Below are positions 1 to 8,891 of a stretch of 64,000 nt of DNA, one piece after another. The position numbers and the translations under genes were made by a program. This DNA comes from Thiocapsa bogorovii (GTDB taxonomy: Bacteria; Pseudomonadota; Gammaproteobacteria; Chromatiales; Chromatiaceae), in contig NZ_CP089309.1 in assembly GCF_021228795.1 (NCBI RefSeq), forward strand, positions 4,709,501 through 4,773,500, read 5' to 3'. Numbering within the stretch: position 1 is the stretch's first letter; each line of letters starts with the position of its first letter. The notes beneath the pieces are model-generated. The model was not told where the DNA came from. It worked only from the letters and a program-made list of their open reading frames with translations, and made no database searches.

Positions 1-270
1 GCACAGCGACGCGCTGCCCTGCATGAAGTAGGCGTTGCCGTAACGGTACACCACGTCGACGAAGTGCTGGGTGATGAGGGGCGCGTCCAATTCCGTGAAG
101 AACTGCTTGACGGCCTCGATGCCGTGGGCCGTCTTCGGGCCGAACTGCAGCGTAATGTCGTCCGCGAAGATGCGGAAGCCGCCGTCTTCAGACAGGTCCA
201 AGTCGTCGATGGACTCGAACAGTTCCAGCATCCAGGCCGGTGTTTCGATCTGCTGCAGCTGGTCTGCCAT
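1..270 (-). CDS. SnoaL/NTF2-like domain protein (3' part off the window)
   Basis: The minus strand is open from an ATG at 270 to the window edge, giving 90 residues beginning MADQLQQIETPAWMLELF. The pattern (aromatic-rich first helix, FADDITLQFG strand, ITQHFVDVVYRYGNAYF) resembles the SnoaL-like/NTF2 cone fold that serves as a small-molecule enzyme or binding domain. The C-terminal part is missing, so no catalytic residue can be judged. It is transcribed in the same direction as the ABC importer genes to its right, and a 17-bp sequence upstream of it recurs upstream of that operon, suggesting common control. Function beyond the fold is unknown. Confidence 0.6.
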   Translation of the reverse strand, partial: MADQLQQIETPAWMLELFESIDDLDLSEDGGFRIFADDITLQFGPKTAHGIEAVKQFFTELDAPLITQHFVDVVYRYGNAYFMQGSASLC

Positions 271-480
271 GTCTCGTCGTCCAATGGTGTTGAGGCTGCT
301 CGCAAAGCCGACTCTGAGCAGGGATAGCGCGGTCTGGGGCAAGAAGCGCCCGACGGGCGCCTTCCACTGAGTGCGGCCGAATTCGTCTCGGACTGCGGCT
401 AGGATCAGCCAGGTCACGTCATCAAGGTGCCATTATCGAGGATCGACTCCCGCGCGTGAGCCCCCGTCGCGTCGCTATTT

Positions 481-497
481 AGGATCAATTCTTGCAC
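481..497. promoter_or_regulatory. Candidate AraC-family binding site, copy 1
   Basis: A 17-base sequence (AGGATCAATTC-T-TGCAC) lies about 210 bases upstream of the SnoaL-like gene. The same sequence with one difference occurs at 3180-3196 between the importer operon and the AraC-like gene. AraC regulators recognise asymmetric sites of about this length, so a shared operator is a reasonable inference. Apart from this and ordinary spacer DNA I see nothing in 271-555. Confidence 0.35.
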
Positions 498-555
498 CCG
501 CGGCCGTCGACCCGGCACGGTCACCCGTTCGGCTCTCGCCGGGTGCCCGCCTCGA

Positions 556-1347
556 CTACGACTCCTCCGGCCCCCACATCGCCGCGCTCTCGACGATTTG
601 CAGCCGCGTGATTCTGGCGAAGACGAGATCGATCATCAGGCCGACCAGGCCCATCGCGAGGATGTAGGCGTAGGCCTCTTCCAGCCGGTAGCGCTCGGAG
701 AGATCCAACACCGCCGCACCGACCCCCGTGCGCCCGCCAATGAGCATCTCCCCGGCGATGCAGACCGCGAAGGCCACGGTGGCGGAGACACGGCTCGAGG
801 CGAGGGCTTGGACCGCGGCACCCGGGGCAACGAAGTGGCGCAAGAAGGCCGGCTTGCTCGCGGACAGGATCAGCGCGAGCTCCCGATAGCGCGCCGCGCT
901 CTCGCGCGCGGCTTCGGCGGTGCCGGGAAACACGTACAGCGCCGAGGCGAGGCCGGCGACGACGCCGATGGACAGACCGCCCGGGCCGATCGCCACCAGG
1001 GCGACCGGGAACAGGGCGATCGGGGGGATCGCGCGCAGATAGCCCAGCAGCGGCAGCAGGATGCGCCAGGCCCGCGCACTGACGCCGGCGGCGAAGCCGA
1101 GCGCGAGGCCGGCCCCGGTGCCGGTGGCGAAGGCCGCGATCCAGACGCCGAGCGTTCGGCCCCAGTTGCGCCAGAATTCCGCGGTCAGCGCCAGCTCGGC
1201 GATGCTTAGGATGACGCCGGTCGGCCGCGGCAGCGCCAACGGCGAAATCCAGCCGATTCGGACTACCACCTCCCAGATGGCCAGAACGAGCCCGATCAGC
1301 AGCAGGCCGATTAGGCTATCGCGAAGACGCGTCTTGCAGATTCCCAT
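556..1347 (-). CDS. ABC transporter permease, sulfonate/taurine/nitrate type
   Basis: This 263-residue inner-membrane protein has about six hydrophobic segments and the binding-protein-dependent transport fold of the SsuC/TauC/NrtB group. The cytoplasmic EAA-type loop that docks on the ATPase is visible around residues 150-190 (AARYRELALILSASKPAFLRH is its core region). It would form the homodimeric channel of an importer whose ATPase and lipoprotein receptor are encoded immediately upstream. Its ATG lies inside the ATPase gene, giving a 37-base overlap that implies translational coupling. The transported substrate cannot be deduced from the permease. Confidence 0.88.
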   Translation of the reverse strand: MGICKTRLRDSLIGLLLIGLVLAIWEVVVRIGWISPLALPRPTGVILSIAELALTAEFWRNWGRTLGVWIAAFATGTGAGLALGFAAGVSARAWRILLPLLGYLRAIPPIALFPVALVAIGPGGLSIGVVAGLASALYVFPGTAEAARESAARYRELALILSASKPAFLRHFVAPGAAVQALASSRVSATVAFAVCIAGEMLIGGRTGVGAAVLDLSERYRLEEAYAYILAMGLVGLMIDLVFARITRLQIVESAAMWGPEES

Positions 1348-2081
1348 AGGGCTTCTACCCGGTGTGCACGGGTCGCGTGCTGGGTCAGGTCGATCTCATC
1401 GGCGATAGTCGCCGGCGGCCCGCTGATGAGACAGGCGCGGTCCACGACACCGGCGAGCTCCCCGACATTGTGACTGACCAGGCAGATGCAGCGGTGTCCC
1501 TGTGCACAAAAATCGCGCAGATAGCCATAAACGCGCTCCCGCTGGACGAAATCGAGCATCGACCAGCCTTCGTCGATCAAGAGCACAGTCGGCGGGTTTG
1601 CGAGCCAACGCGCCAGCGCGAGCAGCTGCTGCTGACCGCCGCTGAGCTGGTGCGGATAGCGATCGGCCAGATGGCCCAGTCCCAGGGCGTCCAGCGTCTG
1701 CGCGGCCTCGCGGCGACTACGGCGGGGGTTGCGCCCCTCGACGCGACTCGGCAGCGCCACGTTGTCCGCGCCGGTGAGCCACGGCAACAAATTGGCCGCG
1801 ACGTGCTGACTGATCATGCCGACGGAAACATCGGCGCCCGCGCGACGCACGGCGCCGCCCGTTGGCCGTAGGATGCCCGCGAGCGTTCGCAGCAGCGACG
1901 TCTTCCCGCACCCATTCGGCCCCAGCAGCCCGATGATCTCTCCCGCGTGCAAGGTCAGGTCGACGCCCGCCACGATCGGGCGGGCATCCGCGTCGGCGCC
2001 GATCCGCAAAGACAGATTATCGGCGCTGAGCAGGCAGCGCGCGCCCTCCCCCGAGGTCTTTCTGCCGCAAGGGCTTCGCAT
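1311..2081 (-). CDS. ABC transporter ATP-binding protein, sulfonate/taurine type
   Basis: A 256-residue ATPase with Walker A GPNGCGKT at residues 54-61, signature LSGGQ at 146-150, Walker B TVLLIDE at 165-171 and an H-loop histidine in LVSHNV. It would energise import through the downstream permease. I chose the ATG at 2081 because the binding-protein gene ends at 2087, leaving a 5-base gap. Longer reading upstream would run into that gene with a non-conserved, arginine-rich leader. The sequence around the D-loop (EGWSMLDF) departs from the common SALD but keeps the Asp. Confidence 0.88.
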   Translation of the reverse strand: MRSPCGRKTSGEGARCLLSADNLSLRIGADADARPIVAGVDLTLHAGEIIGLLGPNGCGKTSLLRTLAGILRPTGGAVRRAGADVSVGMISQHVAANLLPWLTGADNVALPSRVEGRNPRRSRREAAQTLDALGLGHLADRYPHQLSGGQQQLLALARWLANPPTVLLIDEGWSMLDFVQRERVYGYLRDFCAQGHRCICLVSHNVGELAGVVDRACLISGPPATIADEIDLTQHATRAHRVEALWESARRVFAIA

Positions 2082-2086
2082 CCGCG

Positions 2087-3082
2087 TCAGTCCTGATCGA
2101 TGCCGGCGAACAGCGTTCGCACGGCGACCGGCGCCTCGATCATCTGCTCCTGGTACAGCAGGTCGACCGCGGCTTGGATTTGCTCCAGCTCGCTCGCGTT
2201 CGGGTAGGCGACCCAATGGTACAGGGCCGATCGTCCGGCGACAGCCGCATCCGCCCCGGTGCGGCGGGCTAGCACCGCGCGCGACTCGGTATCATGCGTT
2301 TCGATGTAGCGAACCGCTTCGTCCAACGCGCGCAGCAGCTTCGGCACGAGCGTCGGGCGCGCCTTCGCGACCTCCGTGGGGATGGCCGCGGAGCCGAGCC
2401 AGAATGGATCGCTGATGATGGCCGTGCGGACACCGGTCGCAACGGCCCTCGCGCCGTTTTCGAGCGCAATCGAGCTGTAGGGCTCCACCGTGAATAGGGC
2501 GTCGTACGCGCCGCCGAACAGGCCCTGCACCTGCGCGGAGGTCGAGACCTGGATGAGTCGCACGTCTTGCGGGACCCGGTAACCGAGCCGCTCGAGCACG
2601 ATCAGCGCGTAGGCCTTTTGGCTCGGGCCGCTGTAGGTGCCGAGGGTGCGCCCGCGCAGATCGCCGAGGGTTCTGACGGGCGAATCCGGTCTGACGAGCA
2701 CATAGCTGCCCGGGTCCGCGCTGGTTTCGCTGGTCGGGAACAGGAAACGCAAGGTACCTGGTCGTCGCGCCTCGATCGGTATCAGGTTGGCAAAGGTGGA
2801 CAGAATGAGATCCGCTTTACCCGCCGCCACCAGCTTGGCGCCCTGTCCCGGATCGCGGACATCGATCCAGCGTACCGCGAGGCCGTTCGCCTCGAGCATG
2901 CCCTGCTCTTCTGCAACGTAGACGGGCAGTAAGCCCGTGAACGGTGTGTGCGGAATCCTGATTGATATCAGTCTCTTGCCGGTGTGCTCCTGATGCTGCG
3001 TTCCATCGGCGTCGTCGGTGTCCCGGCTGCAGCTGGACACTAGGCAGGTGAGTGCAGCGATGGCAATGATCGAAAGACGCAT
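2087..3082 (-). CDS. ABC transporter substrate-binding lipoprotein, NMT1/SsuA-like
   Basis: A 331-residue receptor. The N-terminus is a lipoprotein signal peptide with lipobox LVSSC (Cys18). The mature part shows the NMT1/THI5/SsuA pattern: GLLPVYVAEEQGMLEANGL near the start, a DLILSTFANL turn, and a ligand-side segment TLGDLRGRTLG. This family captures sulfonates, taurine, nitrate or pyrimidine precursors. It is first in a three-gene operon followed by ATPase and permease, and its promoter region faces the AraC-like gene. The substrate is not recognisable from sequence. Confidence 0.85.
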   Translation of the reverse strand: MRLSIIAIAALTCLVSSCSRDTDDADGTQHQEHTGKRLISIRIPHTPFTGLLPVYVAEEQGMLEANGLAVRWIDVRDPGQGAKLVAAGKADLILSTFANLIPIEARRPGTLRFLFPTSETSADPGSYVLVRPDSPVRTLGDLRGRTLGTYSGPSQKAYALIVLERLGYRVPQDVRLIQVSTSAQVQGLFGGAYDALFTVEPYSSIALENGARAVATGVRTAIISDPFWLGSAAIPTEVAKARPTLVPKLLRALDEAVRYIETHDTESRAVLARRTGADAAVAGRSALYHWVAYPNASELEQIQAAVDLLYQEQMIEAPVAVRTLFAGIDQD

Positions 3083-3179
3083 GGCGATGCCTGTGATCGG
3101 GTAGCGGACACAATGGCCTGGACAACAGCCGGTCCGCGGCGCCTCACTCAGACGTCGGACGCGGTTTGTTCAAGAGTCG

Positions 3180-3196
3180 AGGATCAATTCCTGCAC
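3180..3196. promoter_or_regulatory. Candidate AraC-family binding site, copy 2
   Basis: AGGATCAATTC-C-TGCAC differs at one base from 481-497 and has the same orientation. It lies 97 bases upstream of the importer receptor gene and 75 bases upstream of the AraC-like regulator, a position from which one regulator could control both directions. Functional assignment is inference from position and recurrence. Confidence 0.4.
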
Positions 3197-3270
3197 TGGG
3201 GTTTGGCGCCGGTGGTTTCGGACCGGTTCTTGCCATAGCATAGAACGATGTCGAGCTTCCGGGCTATCCC

Positions 3271-4296
3271 ATGAGCCAGACCCAAGCGAGCCAACTCTCG
3301 TACCTGCTCGCCCCCGCGGGCATCGCGCGCGGTTCGCGCGAGGCGTCGGCTCAGGGCAGCGCGATGCGGGTCGACGAGCGACGGCCGGAGTTCATCTCCG
3401 GTTTGCCGCTGAAGGAGTCCGAGAGCGTCCAACTGGAACCGGGAGACGCCGAGTACGTCTCACGCCGGATGTTCGGACGCGATGTCGTGCTGATGGCCTA
3501 CAACGTGGCGCCGGAGCTACGGGTGCATTCAGTGCCGCACGAGGACTGGTTGATCCTCTTCATGGCCATGAACCCGCGATCCGCATTCGTGATCAACGGA
3601 CGCGAGACCCGTCCCTGGGAGTTGACGCTCGCGGCGGGGCGCGACGGCTATATCACGTCGGGGAAGGACCGCAGGAATCTGGCCGTCGCAGTCCGCAAGC
3701 GCCCTATGGCCCGGGCCTGCGCGGCGCTGGCGGGGATCGGGCCGGAAGACGTTCATCTACAGGACTGCGTTCTGCTGCCTGAACAGGACCCGGACTGGCG
3801 TCTGCGTCGTGCGCTCGTCAACGCCGCCAGACCGACCGACAGTGCATCGTCGCCGGGCGAATTCCCGATGCCGACAGCGGTGGAGAGCGATCTGGTGTCG
3901 CTGCTCGCGGCACAACTGCTGCCCGCGCTGCGCAGCGCCCCCGATGCGAGCCCGTTTCGGCTGGATGCGCTGCGCGTGGTGCGCGCCGCCGCGGCGCTGA
4001 CCAAGACAGACCCGGCGCCCAGCCTCGCCGAGATGTGCGCGGCGGCGGGCGTCAGTCAGCGCTGGCTGCACAAGTGTTTCGTCGATGTGCTCGGCATACC
4101 GCCGTACCGATATGTGCGCTTGGCCCGGCTCTCTAAGGCGCGCGAGCAGCTGTTGGCGTCCGACGGCGACTTGAGGCTGGTGAAGACGCTCTCCCTGTCC
4201 CTCGGCTATCGCCTGAGCGGCCGTTTTGCCGCTGAGTACCGCTCCGTGTTCGGGGAAAACCCGTCCGCAACGCTGCGGTCTCGACTGTGCGCCTGA
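3271..4296 (+). CDS. AraC-family transcriptional regulator
   Basis: A 341-residue protein whose C-terminal 90 residues form a two-helix-turn-helix AraC domain: the first reader helix lies in SLAEMCAAAGVSQRWLHKCF, followed by PYRYVRLARLSKAREQLL and a second motif around SLGYRLSGRFAAEYRSVFGE with the usual G-NP ending. The N-terminal 230 residues would be the sensing/dimerisation part and resemble no fold I can name. It is divergent from the importer operon and probably its local regulator. Its stop codon overlaps the GTG start of the downstream hydrolase, implying co-translation. Confidence 0.85.
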   Translation: MSQTQASQLSYLLAPAGIARGSREASAQGSAMRVDERRPEFISGLPLKESESVQLEPGDAEYVSRRMFGRDVVLMAYNVAPELRVHSVPHEDWLILFMAMNPRSAFVINGRETRPWELTLAAGRDGYITSGKDRRNLAVAVRKRPMARACAALAGIGPEDVHLQDCVLLPEQDPDWRLRRALVNAARPTDSASSPGEFPMPTAVESDLVSLLAAQLLPALRSAPDASPFRLDALRVVRAAAALTKTDPAPSLAEMCAAAGVSQRWLHKCFVDVLGIPPYRYVRLARLSKAREQLLASDGDLRLVKTLSLSLGYRLSGRFAAEYRSVFGENPSATLRSRLCA

Positions 4297-5684
4297 ATGC
4301 GTTGGCCCCGAGCGCCGGCTTGACGGCTCGGCGCACGGGGCTCCTGCTGATCTGCCTGCTGGCAGCGTCCGTGCAGCTCGGCTGCGCCACAAAGGTCCGG
4401 GAGCTGATGCCGACGCCCGCGACCTTCCATCTGCCGGCGGCACGGACCATCTTCGAGCAGGTGCCGGCGGAGCGGCGCACCGACGAGGTTGACCTGCTCT
4501 ACATCACCGACCGGGCACCCGACACCGGTGACGATGCCGAGCTGCCCTACGGTGAGGAGCGCGCGCGCACCACGCGTTTCGGCTCGGCAGACGTTATGCT
4601 GCGGCCATCGATGACCTGGGATGAGCTGCGTCGTCACAGCCTGACCGATCCACGCGACATGCAGATCGGCATGGAGTTGGGCGCCGTCGATGAGCTGGAC
4701 CGCTATCCCGAGGGGCCCTATCGGATCGAGCGCACCGGCACCGGTACGCGGCGCGATCCGTCGGTGATGGACGCTCATCGGCGCGCCGATGCCGCGCTCC
4801 AGGCGGAGGTCCAGCGCCGCCTCGCGCTGGCGCCGACCAAGGAGGTCGTGCTCTATGTGCACGGCTTCAACGAGACCTTCGCCACCGCCGCCTTCACCGC
4901 CGCCGAGCTGTGCCACTTCTTCGGCCGCGCCCATGTCTGCGCCTTTTTCACCTGGCCCGCGTCCAGCACCGGTAACCCGCTGATCTCCTTTACCAGCACC
5001 ACGGAATCGGCGACCTACTCGATCGGCCACCTGAAGCGCACCATCCGCACCCTGGCGCGCACGCCGGGCGTCGAGGGCGTGCACTTGTTGGCCCACAGCC
5101 GCGGCAGCGCGCTGCTGCTCAACGCCGTGCGCGAGCTCAGCATCGAGGCCATCGCCGCCGGCGAGAACCCCAGCGAGACCATGAAGCTCAAGCACCTGGT
5201 CTTGATGTCGCCGGACATCGACGCGCAGGTGGCCCGCGCGCAGTTGGAGATCTTCGCCTCCGACCCGGACCTGACGACGCGCTGGCGATCCGCCGACCTG
5301 CCGAAGTTCCTCAGCGGCCGGTTCACGATCTACGCCTCGCCCAAGGATCGCGCGCTGCTGCTGTCCAAGCTGCTGTTTCGCAGCAGGGAGCGCGTCGGCG
5401 AGCTGACGCCCGACCAGATCTCGGAAAGCACACAGGACTACTTCGCGACCGTGGGCAATGTCGACATCATCGTCTTCGAGGGCAAACGCACCGACTTCTT
5501 CGGCCATTCTTACTTTACGTCCAACCCCCAGGTGAGCGCGGACCTGATCGAGCTGATTCGCAACGGTACGCTGCCTGGGACCCCGCAGCGCCCGCTGGTG
5601 CGAAGCGGCAAGATCACTTGGGAGTTTCCGGTGCACGGTCCAGGTCCGGAAGGACACCAGCCCGTCGAGGGCTTCCCACACTAA
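4287..5684 (+). CDS. DUF900 alpha/beta-hydrolase lipoprotein
   Basis: 465 residues. An N-terminal hydrophobic segment ends in a lipobox-like VQLGC (Cys33), so the protein is probably anchored in the envelope. The alpha/beta-hydrolase core shows VVLYVHGFNETF (oxyanion strand) and the nucleophile elbow LLAHSRGS with Ser at about residue 271; late Asp and His residues are available for a triad. This matches the DUF900 family of unknown substrate. The GTG start at 4287 overlaps the AraC-like stop by 10 bases. The TAA stop is the first three bases of an 84-bp palindromic repeat, so the original 3' end may have been altered by repeat insertion. Confidence 0.8.
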   Translation: MRLNALAPSAGLTARRTGLLLICLLAASVQLGCATKVRELMPTPATFHLPAARTIFEQVPAERRTDEVDLLYITDRAPDTGDDAELPYGEERARTTRFGSADVMLRPSMTWDELRRHSLTDPRDMQIGMELGAVDELDRYPEGPYRIERTGTGTRRDPSVMDAHRRADAALQAEVQRRLALAPTKEVVLYVHGFNETFATAAFTAAELCHFFGRAHVCAFFTWPASSTGNPLISFTSTTESATYSIGHLKRTIRTLARTPGVEGVHLLAHSRGSALLLNAVRELSIEAIAAGENPSETMKLKHLVLMSPDIDAQVARAQLEIFASDPDLTTRWRSADLPKFLSGRFTIYASPKDRALLLSKLLFRSRERVGELTPDQISESTQDYFATVGNVDIIVFEGKRTDFFGHSYFTSNPQVSADLIELIRNGTLPGTPQRPLVRSGKITWEFPVHGPGPEGHQPVEGFPH

Positions 5685-5765
5685 ACCGCGTCTTCGCTAA
5701 GAGCCGTAGATGCGCGCAACGTCGAGCTCACGCGAAAGTGAGCAACTCGCTCCGGACGCGGTTTA
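5682..5765. repeat. 84-bp palindromic repeat, single copy
   Basis: Perfect 11-base terminal inverted repeats (TAAACCGCGTC and GACGCGGTTTA) bound an 84-base unit. It is the only unpaired copy of the family in the window; other copies are at 14385-14576, 20651-20768 and 23755-23946. It begins with the stop codon of the preceding gene. Confidence 0.85.
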
Positions 5766-5806
5766 GCTCTCTATATTTCAAAGTTTTTTGTGCTACGTGC
5801 CTAGCC

Positions 5807-5974
5807 ATGTACATCGACATCGTCCCGAACCGCACATCACGCCCCGCGATTCTGCTGCGCGAGTCGATCCGCGAGGGCACGCGGATCATCAAGCGCACGA
5901 CCGTGTGCGAAAATAGTCTGGCCCCTATTCCCACACTGCCGGATGACGGATGTGCCGGCATCCGCGTACCCTAA
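5807..5974 (+). pseudogene. N-terminal remnant of an IS1634-family transposase
   Basis: The frame from ATG 5807 reads MYIDIVPNRTSRPAILLRES followed by an R-EG-RIIKRT segment, which closely matches the conserved first 30-35 residues of IS1634 (IS4-superfamily DDE) transposases. After about residue 36 the similarity stops and the frame ends at 5974. No DDE domain and no IS ends are visible. It is a relic next to a palindromic repeat. Confidence 0.7.
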
Positions 5975-6004
5975 CGTCGGTACTGCAAGCATCAGGCACC
6001 GCTC

Positions 6005-6463
6005 ATGACCCAAACCACAGGCTATGACACCGATTACCTGCGCTGGCTCGAAGACCAGGCGCGTCATCTCCGTGCAGGCGACCTCGAACGACTCGATCGG
6101 GAACACCTTTCCGAGGAGCTTGACGGCATGAGCCGAAGCGAGCGGCGACAACTGCGCAATCGTCTGATCGTTTTGGTTTTGCATCTTCTCAAGATGCAGT
6201 GCCAACCCGAACGCCATTCCCGCAGTTGGGGAGTGACCGTCATCACCCAGCGGATCGATATCAAGCTTCTACTCAAAGAGAGTCCGAGCTTACGGCCAAC
6301 GCTGGCTGCGACCCTCGGTGAGATCTACGACACGGCTCGGCGCGAGGCAGCGCAGGAGAACGGACTGGCGCTGAACCGCTTTCCGTCGACCTGTCCCTTT
6401 ACCATCGATCAGGTTTTGCACGATGAGTATTGGCCCGGTGCCGGCGAGGGCGACTTCGGATGA
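6005..6463 (+). CDS. DUF29 family protein
   Basis: 152 residues with the typical DUF29 layout: YDTDYLRWLEDQARHLRAGD at the start, the HLSEELDGMSRSERRQLRNRL helix, LLKMQCQPE, and the terminal CPFTIDQVL-D-WPG box. DUF29 proteins are small, helical and of unknown function; they often occur in many copies in cyanobacteria and purple sulfur bacteria. A second paralogue is at 62634-63098. The gene appears monocistronic, with a transposase relic upstream and a long spacer downstream. Confidence 0.85.
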   Translation: MTQTTGYDTDYLRWLEDQARHLRAGDLERLDREHLSEELDGMSRSERRQLRNRLIVLVLHLLKMQCQPERHSRSWGVTVITQRIDIKLLLKESPSLRPTLAATLGEIYDTARREAAQENGLALNRFPSTCPFTIDQVLHDEYWPGAGEGDFG

Positions 6464-7069
6464 ATTGTCGCCGCCGCCAAATCCCGCTAACCCTGCTGTT
6501 CGTCCTAGTAAGCCTCGGTGCGAAGTGAGCCATGCCGTGCAACGGCACGACCTCGAAGACCGATATCGCCAGCGCGTTCCAGGTAGAGTCGATGATTGGC
6601 GCGGTAACCGTAGGTCTCGGTGGGTAACCGATTACGGCCGTGACCGAACCCGGTTACCGGTGTGGCGGTTGATTCGATGGGACCGCCGGACCGTCCGGAT
6701 TCGGTCGATTGGCGTCCACCGGGCCCGATACGCCTCGACAGATCCGACGGGGTCTTCGGTCACGTCCTTTCTTGCGGCGATGAAGCCGCACACCCAGCGC
6801 GCTTCGATCCGGCCGTCGGACGCTTGCATCCGCGTTCGACGGCGACGCGATTTCGAGAGACATCCGATTTCACGAGTGAAATCCGGGCGATCTCGCCGAA
6901 TCGAACATAAGGCGCATCTCCGCGCGAGGGCGAGGCGAATTGAATGCAATGATGAATCGCAATGCTTTTTATGCGATTGTGTGCAGTCGCGGCGATTGAT
7001 CATCGGATCCCGCGGATTCATCGGCATGACAACACGTCACACACCCACCACGCCGGAGGAGCATCCCCT
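6464..7069. other. 606-bp intergenic region upstream of the sulfatase
   Basis: No convincing gene is present: frames on both strands are open over short stretches but lack conserved sequence. A dyad AATCGCA (6955-6961) / TGCGATT (6972-6978) separated by 10 bases lies about 90 bases before the sulfatase start and could be a regulator site. The sequence around 6590-6660 is rich in GGTAACCG-type motifs without clear periodicity. Confidence 0.5.
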
Positions 7070-8662
7070 ATGACTTCGAGACCGACCCGAAGCGCCGCGA
7101 CCGCGGTCCCGGCTCTACTCGCGTTGGCGCTGGCGGCGCCCCTGCATGCGCAGTCTCCCGGTGCGCCCCAGTCGGCATCACCCGCGGGCGACAAGCCCAA
7201 TATCCTGGTCGTCTGGGGCGACGACATCGGCCAATCCAATATCAGTGCCTACACCCACGGTCTGGTCGGATATCGGACCCCGAATATCGACCGCATCGCC
7301 AACGAGGGTGTGACCTTCACCGACTACTACGGCGAGCAATCCTGCACCGCGGGTCGGTCCTCCTTCATCACGGGTCAAAGCGTCTTCCGCACAGGTCTGT
7401 CGAAGGTCGGGCTGCCCGGCGCCAAGGAAGGGATGAGCGAGAAGGATCCGACCATCGCGGGTCTACTCAAGGCGCAAGGCTACGCGACCGGACAGTTCGG
7501 CAAGAACCATCTCGGCGACCGCGACGAGCACCTGCCGACCAACCATGGCTTCGACGAGTTCCTCGGCAACCTCTACCACCTCAATGCGGAGGAGGAACCG
7601 GAAAACGCGGATTATCCGAAGGATCCGGAATTCAGGAAGAAATTCGGTCCGCGCGGGGTCATTCATTCGTGGGCCATGCCGGACGGCACGCAGAAGATCG
7701 AGGACACCGGCCCGCTCACCAAGAAGCGCATGGAGACGATCGATGACGAGACCTCCGACCGAGCCATCGCCTTCATCGAGGAACAGACCGAGGCCGGCAA
7801 GCCTTGGTTCGTCTGGTGGAACGGCACCCGGATGCACTTTCGCACCCACGTGAAGGACGAGTTGCGCGGCATCTCCGGTCAGGACGAATATGCCGACGGC
7901 ATGGTCGAGCATGACCGTCACATCGGAAAATTCCTCAAAACGCTCGACGATCTGGGCCTTGCCGACAACACCATCGTCTTCTACTCGACGGACAACGGTC
8001 CCCACTACAACACCTGGCCGGACGCCGCCGCGACGCCTTTCCGCGGCGAGAAGAACACCAACTGGGAAGGTGGCTGGCGCGTCCCCGCCATGGTGCGCTG
8101 GCCGGGTCACATCAAACCTGGACAGTGGAACAATCAGATCGTCCATCACATGGATTGGCTGCCGACCTTCCTCGCGATTGCCGGCGCGCCGGACATCAAG
8201 GATCAGCTGTTGACCGGTTATCAAGCGAACGGGCGTGATTACAAGGTCCATCTCGACGGTTACGACATCCTGCCGATGCTCGAGGGCGAGACGGATAAGA
8301 GCCCCCGCCACGAGATCTTCTACTTCTCCGACGACGGCGATCTGACGGCACTCAGGTACGACGACTGGAAGATCCTCTTCATGGAACAGAAGACGCCGGG
8401 CACCCTCAGGGTGTGGATGGATCCCTTCGTCCCGCTGCGCGTGCCGCTGATCGAGAATCTGCGACGCGATCCTTACGAGCGTGCCGAGATCACCTCGAAC
8501 ACTTACTACGACTGGGTGCTCGAGCGCGCCTACCTGCTGGTCCCGGCCCAGGCCTACGTGGGCCGCTTCCTGGAGACCTTCCAGGCGTTTCCGCCGCGCC
8601 AAGAGGCCGCCAGCTTCAGTCTGGATAAGGTCCTCAAGACGTTGACACCCGACGGCGGTTGA
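7070..8662 (+). CDS. Secreted arylsulfatase-family hydrolase
   Basis: 531 residues. The start at ATG 7070 is fixed by GGAGGA at 7055-7060, nine bases upstream. A signal peptide ends near APLHA-Q (about residue 24). The alkaline-phosphatase/sulfatase fold is clear: metal site GDDIGQSN, the modification motif CTAGR with the Cys at about residue 92 (a C-x-A-x-R variant of CxPxR that would become formylglycine), STDNGPH and KNTNWEGG. Such enzymes hydrolyse sulfate (or phosphonate) esters in the periplasm and need a formylglycine-generating enzyme encoded elsewhere. It heads a row of secreted proteins (HAD phosphatase, DUF3300, DUF2950). Confidence 0.88.
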   Translation: MTSRPTRSAATAVPALLALALAAPLHAQSPGAPQSASPAGDKPNILVVWGDDIGQSNISAYTHGLVGYRTPNIDRIANEGVTFTDYYGEQSCTAGRSSFITGQSVFRTGLSKVGLPGAKEGMSEKDPTIAGLLKAQGYATGQFGKNHLGDRDEHLPTNHGFDEFLGNLYHLNAEEEPENADYPKDPEFRKKFGPRGVIHSWAMPDGTQKIEDTGPLTKKRMETIDDETSDRAIAFIEEQTEAGKPWFVWWNGTRMHFRTHVKDELRGISGQDEYADGMVEHDRHIGKFLKTLDDLGLADNTIVFYSTDNGPHYNTWPDAAATPFRGEKNTNWEGGWRVPAMVRWPGHIKPGQWNNQIVHHMDWLPTFLAIAGAPDIKDQLLTGYQANGRDYKVHLDGYDILPMLEGETDKSPRHEIFYFSDDGDLTALRYDDWKILFMEQKTPGTLRVWMDPFVPLRVPLIENLRRDPYERAEITSNTYYDWVLERAYLLVPAQAYVGRFLETFQAFPPRQEAASFSLDKVLKTLTPDGG

Positions 8663-8680
8663 GCCTCCACAGAGCGCTCT

Positions 8681-8721
8681 CGACGATCGGCGAGGCTCCA
8701 CACGCGTCTCGCCGATCGTCG
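8681..8721. terminator. Perfect 14-bp stem-loop after the sulfatase gene
   Basis: CGACGATCGGCGAG (8681-8694) and its exact complement (8708-8721) flank a 13-base loop, 19 bases after the sulfatase stop. No T-run follows, so it may be a processing or attenuation hairpin rather than an intrinsic terminator. I see no gene in 8663-8891. Confidence 0.55.
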
Positions 8722-8891
8722 TCACGATCCATTCGAACGTATCCATGTCTCGACGACTTCGATCGAGTACGCGTCAACCCGCGCGCCACCAAGCGATAAT
8801 CCGCCCGACCCTCCAGCCGGCCCGCCAAGCGGCCCATACGGCGGCGCCTTCTTGACCGCGGGGCTGATCCGAAACCATGAGGAGGCTTTCC

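Noticed and set aside
371-667. A plus-strand 98-codon frame between the first gene and the permease
   Set aside because: Composition is arginine/serine-rich without conservation and it runs into the antisense of the permease.
4206-5681. A 491-codon open frame on the minus strand opposite the DUF900 gene
   Set aside because: Its sequence is arginine/glycine-rich without conserved blocks, while the plus strand shows a clear lipobox and hydrolase motifs; high-G+C shadow frame.
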